Source: Williamsia soli
Lineage (GTDB): Bacteria > Actinomycetota > Actinomycetes > Mycobacteriales > Mycobacteriaceae
DNA: 64,000 nt
Reading direction: 5' to 3'
NCBI RefSeq assembly: GCF_017377795.1
Contig: NZ_JAFRDR010000015.1
Location: 36,704 to 100,703 of the forward strand
In this document: one piece after another, positions 28,422-37,032 of the stretch
Layout of the letters: every line of letters begins with the position of its first letter
Numbering within the stretch: position 1 is the first letter of the stretch
The notes under the pieces: generated by a model
What the model saw: the letters and a program-made list of their open reading frames with translations, nothing else
The model's database searches: none
Told to the model about the DNA's origin: nothing
Program-made: the position numbers and the translations under genes

Positions 28422-29842
28422 ACGCACACCCGGCAGGCCCGCGGCACGCGGAGGTCTTGGCGGCGCCGCAGTTGGCCGAAAGGCCGAACAGTCCTGCAGA
28501 ACTGGCTCAGCTGCCTGCCCATGTCTACCCGCAAGGCACCGATCGCGACGAGCACGATGTTGCGCGCATCGGTGGAATCCCGGTGACCGAGCTGGCCGAG
28601 AAGTACGGCACGCCGCTGTTCGTCATCAACGAGGACGACTTCCGTGCACGATGTGCCGAGATGGCGCGGGCGTTCGGATCTGCGCAGCACGTGCATTACG
28701 CGTCGAAGGCGTTCCTGTCCACCGAGATCGCGCGGTGGGTGCACTCCGAAGGGCTCTCGCTCGACGTCTGTTCGGCGGGCGAGTTGTCGGTGGCGCTGCG
28801 GGCCGGCTTTCCCGCCGATCGGATCGCGTTGCACGGCAACAACAAATCGTCCGCGGAGCTGGAACTGGCGGTGTCCTCCGGAGTAGAGCACGTGGTGCTC
28901 GACTCGATGATCGAGATCGACCGACTCGACGAGATCGCCGGCCGGCTCGGGGTTGTCCAGGATGTGCTCGTCCGGATCACGGTGGGCGTCGAAGCCCACA
29001 CCCATGAGTTCATCTCGACCGCACACGAGGACCAGAAGTTCGGCTTCTCTCTCGCGGGCGGGCTGGCCATGGCCGCGGTTCGGCAGGTGTTCGCGACAGA
29101 CAATCTCAGGCTCGTCGGCCTCCACAGCCACATCGGCTCGCAGATCTTCGACGTCGGTGGCTTCGAACTCGCGGCGCATCGCGTGCTCTCGCTGCTGCGC
29201 GACGTCGTCACGGAGTTCGGTGTCGAGAAGACCGCCCAGTTGTCGATCCTCGACCTCGGTGGTGGCCTGGGTATCTCGTACCTGCCGTCCGATGATCCGC
29301 CTCCGGTTCAAGAGGTCGCCGACAAGCTGGCGGAGATCGTGGAGCGGGAATCGGCCGCGCTGGGCCTTCCCACGCCCACCATCGCCGTGGAGCCGGGGCG
29401 GGCCATCGCCGGCCCGGCCGGTGTCACCCTGTACACGGTCGGCACGGTCAAGGATGTGCAGCTGGGACCGGGCGGAGCGCACCGTCGCTATGTGTCGGTC
29501 GACGGTGGCATGAGCGACAACATCCGAACGGCCCTGTACCAGGCCGAGTACGACGTCCGCCTGGCCTCGCGTGTCTCGCAGGCCCGTGCCGTTGTCAGTC
29601 GAGTAGTCGGAAAGCACTGCGAGAGTGGCGACATCGTCATCCGCGATTGCTGGCTACCCGACGACGTGGCACCCGGAGATGTGCTGGTGGTGGGTGCGAC
29701 CGGCGCCTACTGCTACTCGATGTCGAGCCGGTACAACATGATCACGCGACCCGCGGTGGTCGCCACCCGCGGCGGTGAGGCGCGGCTGATGCTGCGTCGG
29801 GAAACCGTCGAGGATCTATTGAGCTTGGAGGTGAACGAGTGA
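28418..29842 (+). CDS. lysA: Diaminopimelate decarboxylase
   Basis: PLP enzyme converting meso-diaminopimelate to L-lysine, the last step of lysine synthesis. 474 residues. The PLP lysine is Lys97 in HYASKAFLS. The glycine-rich phosphate site is [11 protein letters not shown]. Substrate and dimer residues appear in [11 protein letters not shown] and DGGMSDNIR, and the active-site Cys in [11 protein letters not shown] at 28418 overlaps the argS stop, and the gene ends in a four-base overlap with hom. Confidence 0.97.
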   Translation: MNAHPAGPRHAEVLAAPQLAERPNSPAELAQLPAHVYPQGTDRDEHDVARIGGIPVTELAEKYGTPLFVINEDDFRARCAEMARAFGSAQHVHYASKAFLSTEIARWVHSEGLSLDVCSAGELSVALRAGFPADRIALHGNNKSSAELELAVSSGVEHVVLDSMIEIDRLDEIAGRLGVVQDVLVRITVGVEAHTHEFISTAHEDQKFGFSLAGGLAMAAVRQVFATDNLRLVGLHSHIGSQIFDVGGFELAAHRVLSLLRDVVTEFGVEKTAQLSILDLGGGLGISYLPSDDPPPVQEVADKLAEIVERESAALGLPTPTIAVEPGRAIAGPAGVTLYTVGTVKDVQLGPGGAHRRYVSVDGGMSDNIRTALYQAEYDVRLASRVSQARAVVSRVVGKHCESGDIVIRDCWLPDDVAPGDVLVVGATGAYCYSMSSRYNMITRPAVVATRGGEARLMLRRETVEDLLSLEVNE

Positions 29843-31149
29843 CGGAGAAGAAAGCGCGTCCGATCGGCGTCGCGGTGCTCGGAATGGGAAATGTCGGGAC
29901 CGAGGTGGTGCGCATCATCACCGACAACGCCGCTGATCTCGAGGCCAGGGTGGGGGCCCCCGTCGAGTTACGTGGTGTCGCGGTGCGCGATGTCAGCAAA
30001 CCCCGCGGGATCGACCCCTCGCTGCTCACCGACAAGCCCGAGGACCTCATCGTCCGGGACGACGTCGACATCGTCGTCGAACTGATCGGCGGTATCGATC
30101 CACCGCGCATGCTCATCCGAGAGGCGCTGCAGGGTGGCAAGTCGGTGGTCACGGCGAACAAAGCGCTCCTCGCCGACTACACGGGCGAGCTCGCGACCGC
30201 AGCGGCCGGCGCCAAGGTCGACCTGTATTTCGAGGCGGCCGTCGCCGGGGCGATCCCGGTGATCAGGCCACTGATGCAATCGCTCGCCGGGGACACCGTC
30301 ACGCGGGTCGCCGGAATCGTGAACGGCACCACCAACTTCATCTTGTCCGCGATGGATGCCGACGGCAGCGATTACGCCGAGACGCTGGCCGAGGCCGGCC
30401 GCCTCGGATACGCCGAAGCTGATCCCACCGCTGACGTCGAGGGCTACGACGCGGCGGCCAAGGCCGCCATCCTGGCCTCGATCGCCTTCCACTCCCGCGT
30501 CACTGCGCTCAACGTCTACCGCGAGGGCATCTCCAAGATCACGACCCACGATCTGGAATCGGCCAAGGCGCTCGATTGCACGGTCAAGCTGTTGTCGATC
30601 TGTGAGCGAATCGTCGACGAGGACGGTACGCAGCGTATTTCGGCTCGCGTCTATCCGGCTCTGGTGCCGCTAGAACACCCGTTGGCGGCGGTCAGCGGTG
30701 CCTTCAACGCCGTTGTGGTGGAGGCGGAGAATGCCGGCCGACTGATGTTCTACGGGCAGGGGGCCGGCGGTGCGCCCACGGCGTCTGCTGTGCTGGGCGA
30801 CATGGTGATGGCTGCGCGCAACAAGGTTCATGGGGGACGTGGCCCGCTCGAGTCGACGTACGCGTCGTTGCCGATCGCGCCGATGGGCGATGTGCGGACG
30901 CGCTACTACGTGTCGATGCGCGTCGCCGACCGTCCCGGCGTGCTCTCGACCGTGGCCGGCGAGTTCTCGTCGCGCAACATCAGTATCTCGACGGTGCGTC
31001 AGGAAGGCGCGGGTGACGACGCCCGACTGGTGGTCGTGACGCATCGCGCCCCCGACTCCGCTTTGTCGGAAACTGTTGCCGCACTGGAGAAACTGGAATC
31101 CGTGCTGAGCGTATCGAGCGTTTTGCGACTGGAGGGAACAAATGACTGA
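29839..31149 (+). CDS. hom: Homoserine dehydrogenase
   Basis: NAD(P)-dependent reduction of aspartate semialdehyde to homoserine, the branch point to threonine and methionine. 436 residues. The N-terminal Rossmann motif is [11 protein letters not shown], the catalytic domain includes [11 protein letters not shown] and [14 protein letters not shown], and a C-terminal ACT domain ([20 protein letters not shown]) is the expected site of threonine feedback. The GTG start overlaps lysA by four bases; the 3' end overlaps thrC by eight. Confidence 0.97.
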   Translation: MTEKKARPIGVAVLGMGNVGTEVVRIITDNAADLEARVGAPVELRGVAVRDVSKPRGIDPSLLTDKPEDLIVRDDVDIVVELIGGIDPPRMLIREALQGGKSVVTANKALLADYTGELATAAAGAKVDLYFEAAVAGAIPVIRPLMQSLAGDTVTRVAGIVNGTTNFILSAMDADGSDYAETLAEAGRLGYAEADPTADVEGYDAAAKAAILASIAFHSRVTALNVYREGISKITTHDLESAKALDCTVKLLSICERIVDEDGTQRISARVYPALVPLEHPLAAVSGAFNAVVVEAENAGRLMFYGQGAGGAPTASAVLGDMVMAARNKVHGGRGPLESTYASLPIAPMGDVRTRYYVSMRVADRPGVLSTVAGEFSSRNISISTVRQEGAGDDARLVVVTHRAPDSALSETVAALEKLESVLSVSSVLRLEGTND

Positions 31150-32218
31150 ATCGGTAGTGCACAGCCGTTGGCCGGGTTTGATCGAGGCATACCGTCATCG
31201 CCTTCCGGTCCGCGACGACTGGAAAGTGGTGACTCTGCTCGAGGGTGGTACGCCGTTGATCGCTGCCCCGCACCTGTCCGAGCTGACCGGATGTGAGGTC
31301 TACCTCAAGGTCGAAGGTCTCAACCCGACCGGTTCGTTCAAGGATCGCGGTATGACGATGGCCGTGAGCAACGCCGTCAACAACGGCAAGACCGCGGTGC
31401 TCTGTGCCTCGACGGGCAACACCTCCGCCTCGGCTGCGGCGTACGCCACCCGTGCCGGGATCACCTGTGCAGTGCTGATTCCCGAGGGCAAGATCGCGAT
31501 GGGCAAACTCGCCCAGGCGGTCATGCATGGCGCCAAGATCATCCAGGTCCAGGGCAATTTCGACGATTGTCTCGAACTCGCCCGGAAGGCGACCGCGGAA
31601 TGGACTGAGATCGAACTGGTCAACTCCGTGAACCCGGCACGTATCGAGGGTCAGAAGACCGCCGCGTTCGAGATCATGGACGTGCTGGGTCGGGCACCGG
31701 ACGTTCACGCGCTCCCGGTCGGCAACGCCGGCAACATCACCGCGTACTGGAAGGGCTACACCGAGTACCACCGCGACGGTGTCGTCGCCTCGACGCCGCG
31801 AATGCTGGGCGTCCAGGCCGCCGGCGCGGCGCCGTTGGTGTCGGGTGCACCGGTGAAGGATCCGGAGACGATCGCCACCGCGATCAGGATCGGTTCGCCC
31901 GCGAGCTGGAACCAGGCGATCGCCGCGAAGGACGAATCGGGAGGCAAGTTTCTCGCGGCAACCGACGAGAAGTTGCTGGAGGCCTACCGGCTGATCGCCG
32001 GCCGCGAAGGAGTGTTCGTCGAACCGGCCTCTGCTGCAAGCGTGGCCGGGCTGCTGGCGGCCCGGGAGGACGGCTGGATCTCTGCCGGCGAAGTCGTCGT
32101 CTGCACCGTGACCGGAAACGGACTCAAGGATCCGGACACCGCGCTCGCGGGTATACCGCCCGTCGAGGCCATCCCGGTGGATCCGGTGGCCGTGGCCCGC
32201 GCCCTGAATCTGAGCTGA
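31142..32218 (+). CDS. thrC: Threonine synthase
   Basis: PLP-dependent conversion of O-phosphohomoserine to threonine. 358 residues, the short form used by actinobacteria. The PLP lysine is Lys67 in [12 protein letters not shown]. The phosphate-binding loop is [11 protein letters not shown]. It lies between hom and thrB in the classical hom-thrC-thrB order and overlaps the end of hom. Confidence 0.97.
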   Translation: MTESVVHSRWPGLIEAYRHRLPVRDDWKVVTLLEGGTPLIAAPHLSELTGCEVYLKVEGLNPTGSFKDRGMTMAVSNAVNNGKTAVLCASTGNTSASAAAYATRAGITCAVLIPEGKIAMGKLAQAVMHGAKIIQVQGNFDDCLELARKATAEWTEIELVNSVNPARIEGQKTAAFEIMDVLGRAPDVHALPVGNAGNITAYWKGYTEYHRDGVVASTPRMLGVQAAGAAPLVSGAPVKDPETIATAIRIGSPASWNQAIAAKDESGGKFLAATDEKLLEAYRLIAGREGVFVEPASAASVAGLLAAREDGWISAGEVVVCTVTGNGLKDPDTALAGIPPVEAIPVDPVAVARALNLS

Positions 32219-32227
32219 CCCCGCGGC

Positions 32228-33184
32228 ATGAAATCTGTTCTCCCCGTTGGCGTCCACTCCGCAGTACGGGTGCCCGCATCGAGTGCCAACCTGGGCCCCG
32301 GCTTCGACTGTCTCGGCATCGCGCTCGGCATCTATGACGACATCTCGGCGTCGGTGGGGGAGCCCGGGCTCAGGGTCAGTGTGAGCGGAGAGGGAGCCCA
32401 GGGTGTGCCGCTGGACGACGCGCACCTGGTCGTCCGCGCGATCAACAGCGGACTACAGGCCGCGGGTGTTACGGTTCCCGGTCTTGATGTGCAGTGTCGC
32501 AACAGTATTCCCCATTCGCGTGGGCTCGGTTCGTCGGCGTCTGCCGTCGTGGGTGGGCTCGCGGTCGCCGATGGATTGGTGCGGGCCGCCGGCGTCGGGA
32601 ACCCACTGTCCACCGAGACACTGATCCAGTTGGCGTCGGACTACGAGGGCCATCCCGACAACGCGTCGGCGAGTGTGTTGGGCGGAGCAGTCGTGTCCTG
32701 GTCGGAATCGTCGGTCTCCTCCGTGGGCGACGGCGCCGCGGGAAACACGCCCGGCGTCAGTTATCTCGCGAGGGCGTTGGCAGTTCACCCGGCGATCCGG
32801 GCGTTCGTGATGATCCCGCAGTTCGAGTCGTCCACCGCTGTCACGCGAGGATTGTTGCCGGACGCCGTCGCTCGAACGGACGCGGTGTTCAACGTCAGCC
32901 GCGCGGCGCTGGCCGTGGTGGCATTGACCGCCGAACCGGATCTGCTGATGCCTGCGACGCAGGACCGACTCCATCAGGAGTACCGGGCCCCGGTCATGCC
33001 CGCGACCGCCGCGCTGGTGCAGTGGTTGCGCGAGCGGGATGTCCCTGCGACGGTGTCCGGGGCAGGACCGACGGTGCTGGCCTTGACCGCATCCGAATTG
33101 CCCGCGCAGTCCCGAGACAAAGCAGCTGAGCTGGGATTTGTTCTCGATGAGGTGGAGATTGCCCCCGGAGTAGTCGTACACTGA
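32228..33184 (+). CDS. thrB: Homoserine kinase
   Basis: ATP-dependent phosphorylation of homoserine, feeding ThrC. 318 residues of the GHMP kinase family. The ATP loop is [17 protein letters not shown] (about 95-111). The N-terminal substrate motif is [20 protein letters not shown]-terminal GAGPTVLAL segment completes the fold. Nine bases separate it from thrC. It ends the amino acid run; rho follows after a 311-bp leader region. Confidence 0.97.
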   Translation: MKSVLPVGVHSAVRVPASSANLGPGFDCLGIALGIYDDISASVGEPGLRVSVSGEGAQGVPLDDAHLVVRAINSGLQAAGVTVPGLDVQCRNSIPHSRGLGSSASAVVGGLAVADGLVRAAGVGNPLSTETLIQLASDYEGHPDNASASVLGGAVVSWSESSVSSVGDGAAGNTPGVSYLARALAVHPAIRAFVMIPQFESSTAVTRGLLPDAVARTDAVFNVSRAALAVVALTAEPDLLMPATQDRLHQEYRAPVMPATAALVQWLRERDVPATVSGAGPTVLALTASELPAQSRDKAAELGFVLDEVEIAPGVVVH

Positions 33185-33246
33185 TCCTGGGTAGGTGCAC
33201 GTTGCAGATATCGGGGATCCTCCGAACACGCCGTAGGCCCAGGGTG

Positions 33247-33275
33247 TTGCCGAGATCGCTGATCGTGGTTAGCAT
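33247..33275 (+). promoter_or_regulatory. Candidate rho promoter
   Basis: TTGCCG (33247-33252), a 17-bp spacer and TAGCAT (33270-33275) lie 220 bp before the rho start codon. This implies a leader of about 215 nt. The rest of the 311-bp gap contains no credible gene. Confidence 0.5.
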
Positions 33276-33426
33276 GTACCCGTCAAGCCGCGAAGTTTTC
33301 ACGAGCGTGTTCTTCACACGACGTCAAATTCGACAGTCATAGTCCGCTGGCGTCAGCGAAGTGAAATGCGAAGCGCGGCGAACGACACAAGCCTCATAAG
33401 ACCGCTGAGAATTTAGCGGCATCTCT

Positions 33427-33443
33427 CACCTGGCATCCAGGTG
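33427..33443 (+). promoter_or_regulatory. Hairpin in the rho leader
   Basis: CACCTGG-CAT-CCAGGTG is a perfect 7-bp stem with a tight loop, extendable by a flanking TCT/AGA pairing. A smaller CCGCT/AGCGG stem lies about 20 bases upstream. There is no T tract. Its position 52 nt before the start codon suits control of rho translation or Rho-dependent autoregulation; that role is inferred. Confidence 0.45.
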
Positions 33444-33495
33444 CGAGAACTTTGGCCCTCGCGAATCTACCGGCGGGGGAAGGAAAGGATATCCG

Positions 33496-35640
33496 TTGAC
33501 GGATACGGACCTGATCACTGCACCGGGCTCGGAAAACACTCTTGATCTCGGTGGAGTCGATACTCCGAAAGCCGAACGTCGCCGTGGGACCGGGCTGTCG
33601 GGGATGGTTCTCACCGAACTTCGTGGCCTGGCCGGTGAGCTGGGCATCAAGGGTACGTCGGGCATGCGTAAGAGCGACCTGATCGCTGCCATCAAGGAGC
33701 GTCAGAGCGGTGGTTCAGCGCCGGCACCTGCCAAGACCAAGGCAGCTGCGAAGGCGCCGGCGGAGAAGTCGTCCGCGAAAACGGAGGCTCCGGCCACCGA
33801 ACCGCAGCCCACTGTGGAGCCGAAGACCACCTCTCGGAGAAAAGAAGCGGCTGGCGAGCGGCCCGCTGCGGACCCCGCTGTCGAGGCACCGGGGGCCAAG
33901 GTTGCCGCAGAGCCGGCGACAGACGGCGGAGCGGGTACCTCGACGAAGGCGACCGACGGCGCCGATGACGATTCGGCCGAAGGCGGTGACCAGCGACGTC
34001 AGCGTCGCCGGGGCCGCGACGGCCAGAACGGCAATCGGGACAGCCAGAGCCGGGACAGCCAGAACCGGGATAACCAGGCCGGTGGCCAGGGCAACCAGAA
34101 CCGCGACAGTAACCAGAACCGCGAGGGCAACCAGAACCGCGAGGGCAATCAGAACCGCGAGGGCAATCAGAACCGCGAGGGCAATCAGAACCGCGAGGGC
34201 AATCAGAACCGCGAGGGCAACCAGAACCGCGAGGGCGGGCAGGGCCGCGACGGCAACCGGAACCGCGACGATCAGGGTTCGGGTAATCGCAACCGCGATG
34301 ACCGCGGCAACGACGGCCAGGGCCAGAACAACGGTCCGCGGGGCAACAACAACCGCGACAACGGTCCGGGTGACGATGACGAGCGCGGCGGACGTCGCGG
34401 ACGGCGCTTCCGTGAGCGCCGTCGTGGACGCGATCGAGGCGATGGTCCCGGTGAGGGGCGCGGCGGCGAACCGCAGATCTCCGAAGACGATGTCTTGCAG
34501 CGGGTGGCCGGCATTCTCGATGTTCTCGACAACTACGCCTTCGTGCGGACCTCCGGATACCTGGCCGGCCCGAACGACGTCTACGTGTCGATGAACCTGA
34601 TCCGCAAGAACGGCCTGCGCCGCGGTGACGCCATCACCGGTGCGGTCAAGGTGGCCAAGGACGGTGACCAGTCGAATCAGCGGCAGAAGTTCAACCCGCT
34701 CGTCCGCCTCGACTCGGTCAACGGCTCTGATGTCGAAACCGCCAAGAAGCGACCGGAGTTCGTCAAGCTGACGCCGCTGTACCCGAACCAGCGCTTACGG
34801 CTGGAGACGACGAGCGATCGTATCTCGACCCGCGTGATCGACCTGGTCATGCCGATCGGTAAAGGCCAGCGCGCGCTGATCGTGTCCCCGCCCAAGGCCG
34901 GTAAGACCACGATCCTGCAGAACATCGCCAACGCCATCTCGATCAACAACCCGGAGTGCTACCTCATGGTCGTGCTGGTCGACGAGCGGCCAGAAGAGGT
35001 CACCGACATGCAGCGCTCGGTGAAGGGTGAGGTCATTGCCTCCACCTTCGACCGTCCGCCGTCAGATCACACCTCCGTCGCCGAGCTCGCCATCGAGCGG
35101 GCGAAGCGGTTGGTCGAAGACGGCAAAGACGTTGTGGTACTTCTGGATTCGATCACCCGATTGGGTCGTGCGTACAACAACGCGTCGCCGGCCTCGGGCC
35201 GGATCCTCTCCGGTGGTGTCGATTCGACGGCGTTGTATCCGCCGAAGCGTTTCCTCGGTGCGGCTCGCAACATCGAGAACGGCGGATCGCTGACGATCAT
35301 CGCCTCGGCTCTGGTCGAGACCGGTTCCACCGGCGACACGGTCATCTTCGAGGAGTTCAAGGGCACCGGCAACGCCGAGCTCAAACTGGATCGCAAGATC
35401 TCCGAGCGTCGCGTGTTCCCGGCGGTGGATGTCAACATGTCGAGCACCCGTAAGGACGAGCTGCTGCTCTCGCCCGAGGAGTTCTCGATCGTCCACAAAC
35501 TGCGCCGTGTGCTCGCCGGGCTGGACTCGCAGCAGGCCATCGACCTGCTGGTCAGCCAGCTGAAGAAGACCAAGAGCAACGTCGAGTTCCTGATGCAGGT
35601 CCAAAAGACCGCACCGGGTGCGATGCGCGACGACGACTGA
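33496..35640 (+). CDS. rho: Transcription termination factor Rho with long disordered insert
   Basis: Hexameric RNA-dependent ATPase that ends transcription. 714 residues against about 420 in E. coli. An SAP-like N-terminal domain (about 34-70) is followed by roughly 250 residues of Ala/Pro/Lys then Asn/Arg/Gln/Gly-rich sequence. This includes seven perfect NQNREG repeats at 206-247. The RNA-binding OB domain follows (GILDVLDNYAFVRTSGYL), then the RecA-like motor with Walker A SPPKAGKTT (Lys470) and Walker B VVVLLDSITRLGRAYN. TTG at 33496 is the start, with GGAAAGGA upstream. Arg/Asn-rich inserts are common in actinobacterial Rho and add RNA contacts. Confidence 0.97.
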   Translation: MTDTDLITAPGSENTLDLGGVDTPKAERRRGTGLSGMVLTELRGLAGELGIKGTSGMRKSDLIAAIKERQSGGSAPAPAKTKAAAKAPAEKSSAKTEAPATEPQPTVEPKTTSRRKEAAGERPAADPAVEAPGAKVAAEPATDGGAGTSTKATDGADDDSAEGGDQRRQRRRGRDGQNGNRDSQSRDSQNRDNQAGGQGNQNRDSNQNREGNQNREGNQNREGNQNREGNQNREGNQNREGNQNREGGQGRDGNRNRDDQGSGNRNRDDRGNDGQGQNNGPRGNNNRDNGPGDDDERGGRRGRRFRERRRGRDRGDGPGEGRGGEPQISEDDVLQRVAGILDVLDNYAFVRTSGYLAGPNDVYVSMNLIRKNGLRRGDAITGAVKVAKDGDQSNQRQKFNPLVRLDSVNGSDVETAKKRPEFVKLTPLYPNQRLRLETTSDRISTRVIDLVMPIGKGQRALIVSPPKAGKTTILQNIANAISINNPECYLMVVLVDERPEEVTDMQRSVKGEVIASTFDRPPSDHTSVAELAIERAKRLVEDGKDVVVLLDSITRLGRAYNNASPASGRILSGGVDSTALYPPKRFLGAARNIENGGSLTIIASALVETGSTGDTVIFEEFKGTGNAELKLDRKISERRVFPAVDVNMSSTRKDELLLSPEEFSIVHKLRRVLAGLDSQQAIDLLVSQLKKTKSNVEFLMQVQKTAPGAMRDDD
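34111..34236 (+). repeat. Seven tandem 18-bp repeats inside rho
   Basis: Each unit reads AA(C/T)CAGAACCGCGAGGGC and encodes NQNREG. The only variation is C or T at position three, in the order C, C, T, T, T, T, C. A diverged copy (NQNRDS) precedes the array and another (GQGRDG) follows it. The near identity suggests recent expansion or homogenisation. Confidence 0.95.
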
Positions 35641-35656
35641 CCCCCGCGCAAACGAC

Positions 35657-35722
35657 AAACCCACCCGTTCCGGGCAAACCCACCTGTTGCAACAGGTGGC
35701 TTTGCCCGGAACGGGTGGGTTT
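35657..35722. terminator. Long bidirectional terminator after rho
   Basis: Perfect 22-nt arms (35657-35678 and 35701-35722) enclose a self-complementary core, CCACCTGTTGCAACAGGTGG (35680-35699), with a single C-C mismatch between. The result is a 66-nt, almost loop-free hairpin. It lies between convergent rho and the sortase-like gene. No T tract is present on either side. Confidence 0.85.
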
Positions 35723-35745
35723 GCTGCGTCGGCGGGTCGTCGAAG

Positions 35746-36333
35746 TCAACTGACGAGCGAGGCGAAGACAACGTAGTTGTCGTCAGTGGTGTGCCCCTCG
35801 TCCAGATGGCAGGTCACCAGGACCAGTCGACCCGGAATCGCCGACCAGACCTCGTCGTACCGTTCGAGATCGGCTTTGTCGTAGACGACCGTGGCCTGGA
35901 CCACGTACGACCGTGACCCCGCCGTCGTGTCGAGCCGGATCTCGGCCCCGGGTGCGACCTCGTGGAGCGGGGTGAACACGCCGTCACCCGTGTCGATCGC
36001 GTGACCGGCGACGTACACAGTGTCGGCCGAACCCGGTTCCCCTCGGCCCGTCCACCACCAGGCGTCGTCGTTGTTGGGGGGATCGATGCCCTCGGCACCA
36101 CCGTCTATCGGATTGACTCGGGCGTCGATGGAGACCGATGGGACGCTGATGTGGAGTGGTTCACCCACCGCGGCCGTCTTTGGTTCAGCAGAGGCGGTGG
36201 ACCCTGACAGGACCTCGGCGGCTTGGGGTGCGGCGTTCGAATCGGTGTGGTCGCTGCAGGCGCTGATTAGGAAGGCCGCGGCGAGCGCTGCCAGTGGTGG
36301 CACGATGACCCGGGCCCGTGTCTGTGTTCTCAT
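35746..36333 (-). CDS. Sortase-like lipoprotein lacking the usual catalytic Arg
   Basis: A 195-residue exported protein. The signal peptide ends in a lipobox (FLISAC, Cys26), so it should be a lipoprotein. The sortase fold follows: TVYVAGHAID with catalytic His111 and RLVLVTCHLDEG with catalytic Cys175. In active class F and related sortases an Arg precedes the last strand (R-D-N-V-V-V); here the same place reads D184-D-N-Y-V-V. Either another residue takes over or activity is altered. ATG at 36333 is chosen because upstream codons would overlap the preceding gene. It stands 25 bp after a secreted protein with a sortase-type C-terminus, its probable substrate. Confidence 0.82.
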   Translation of the reverse strand: MRTQTRARVIVPPLAALAAAFLISACSDHTDSNAAPQAAEVLSGSTASAEPKTAAVGEPLHISVPSVSIDARVNPIDGGAEGIDPPNNDDAWWWTGRGEPGSADTVYVAGHAIDTGDGVFTPLHEVAPGAEIRLDTTAGSRSYVVQATVVYDKADLERYDEVWSAIPGRLVLVTCHLDEGHTTDDNYVVFASLVS

Positions 36334-36358
36334 GACGTCTTCGCTGATCCGCGGGTGA

Positions 36359-36883
36359 TCAGTTGGTGCGCCGGGAACGGGCCAGGGTGAGGGCCGCAGC
36401 CCCGCTGCCGACCGTGAGTGTGACAGCCGTGCCGGCGAGTAGAGCGGTGTTGTCGCTCTCGTCGCGGCCGGTATCGAAGGTGATGCGCCCGCGGTCGTCA
36501 ACTTGCTGGTTCGGCTTCTCGGTGTCGACGTCGCGTTGGTCGCCGGTGCTGCCGGTCTCGGTACCGCCTTTGTTCTCCTTCTCTGTTTCCTTGTTGCCCT
36601 TGTCCTCTGTGCCTTCTTCTGGATGTTCTATGACCGGGCACAGGTTCGGCTGGACGACGCAGAGGTCGACCTTCGGCTTGATCTGCACACCGCCCTTCGG
36701 GAGGGTTACGGGTGGCTCGACGGAGATGGGAGGTTCGGGGGTCACGACATTTCCCACGCCCGGGCCCGCGAAATCGGGCCCCAGCAGGTCGTCGGCGAGT
36801 GCGGTCCCGGCTCCTGGCGCCAGGAGGGCAAACGTTGCGGCGGTCCCGATGATGAGTCGGCGGGCGGTGATGGTGATGGTCAT
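36359..36883 (-). CDS. Secreted protein with sorting-signal-like C-terminus
   Basis: A 174-residue protein. The signal peptide (1-30, cleavage after TALA) precedes a Pro/Val-rich segment with Cys75 and Cys82, then a Lys/Glu/Gly/Thr-rich spacer (85-130) typical of wall-spanning stalks. The C-terminus has sortase-substrate layout: TFDTG (135-139), a short polar stretch, a hydrophobic helix (about 146-166) and the basic tail RSRRTN. A canonical LPxTG is absent; TFDTG sits where it would be. AGGAG precedes the ATG at 36883. The sortase-like gene follows and a sigma factor gene precedes it on the same strand. Confidence 0.72.
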   Translation of the reverse strand: MTITITARRLIIGTAATFALLAPGAGTALADDLLGPDFAGPGVGNVVTPEPPISVEPPVTLPKGGVQIKPKVDLCVVQPNLCPVIEHPEEGTEDKGNKETEKENKGGTETGSTGDQRDVDTEKPNQQVDDRGRITFDTGRDESDNTALLAGTAVTLTVGSGAAALTLARSRRTN

Positions 36884-37032
36884 GGCTGGCTCCTTGTTCG
36901 GTGAGGGACCGACGTGTTCGGCCTTCAGTGGTAGGAGCCGGGAGTGCCCGGAACTGCAACACTTTTTGGTTGTGGATGTACCGGGTTGTTCGTGGCGCAC
37001 GTTCTGGCAGGTCAGCAGGGTGTGATCGCCGG

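Noticed and set aside
34111..34236. Regular repeats resembling a small CRISPR array
   Set aside because: Units are directly abutting 18-mers without spacers and stay in the rho frame; this is a coding repeat.
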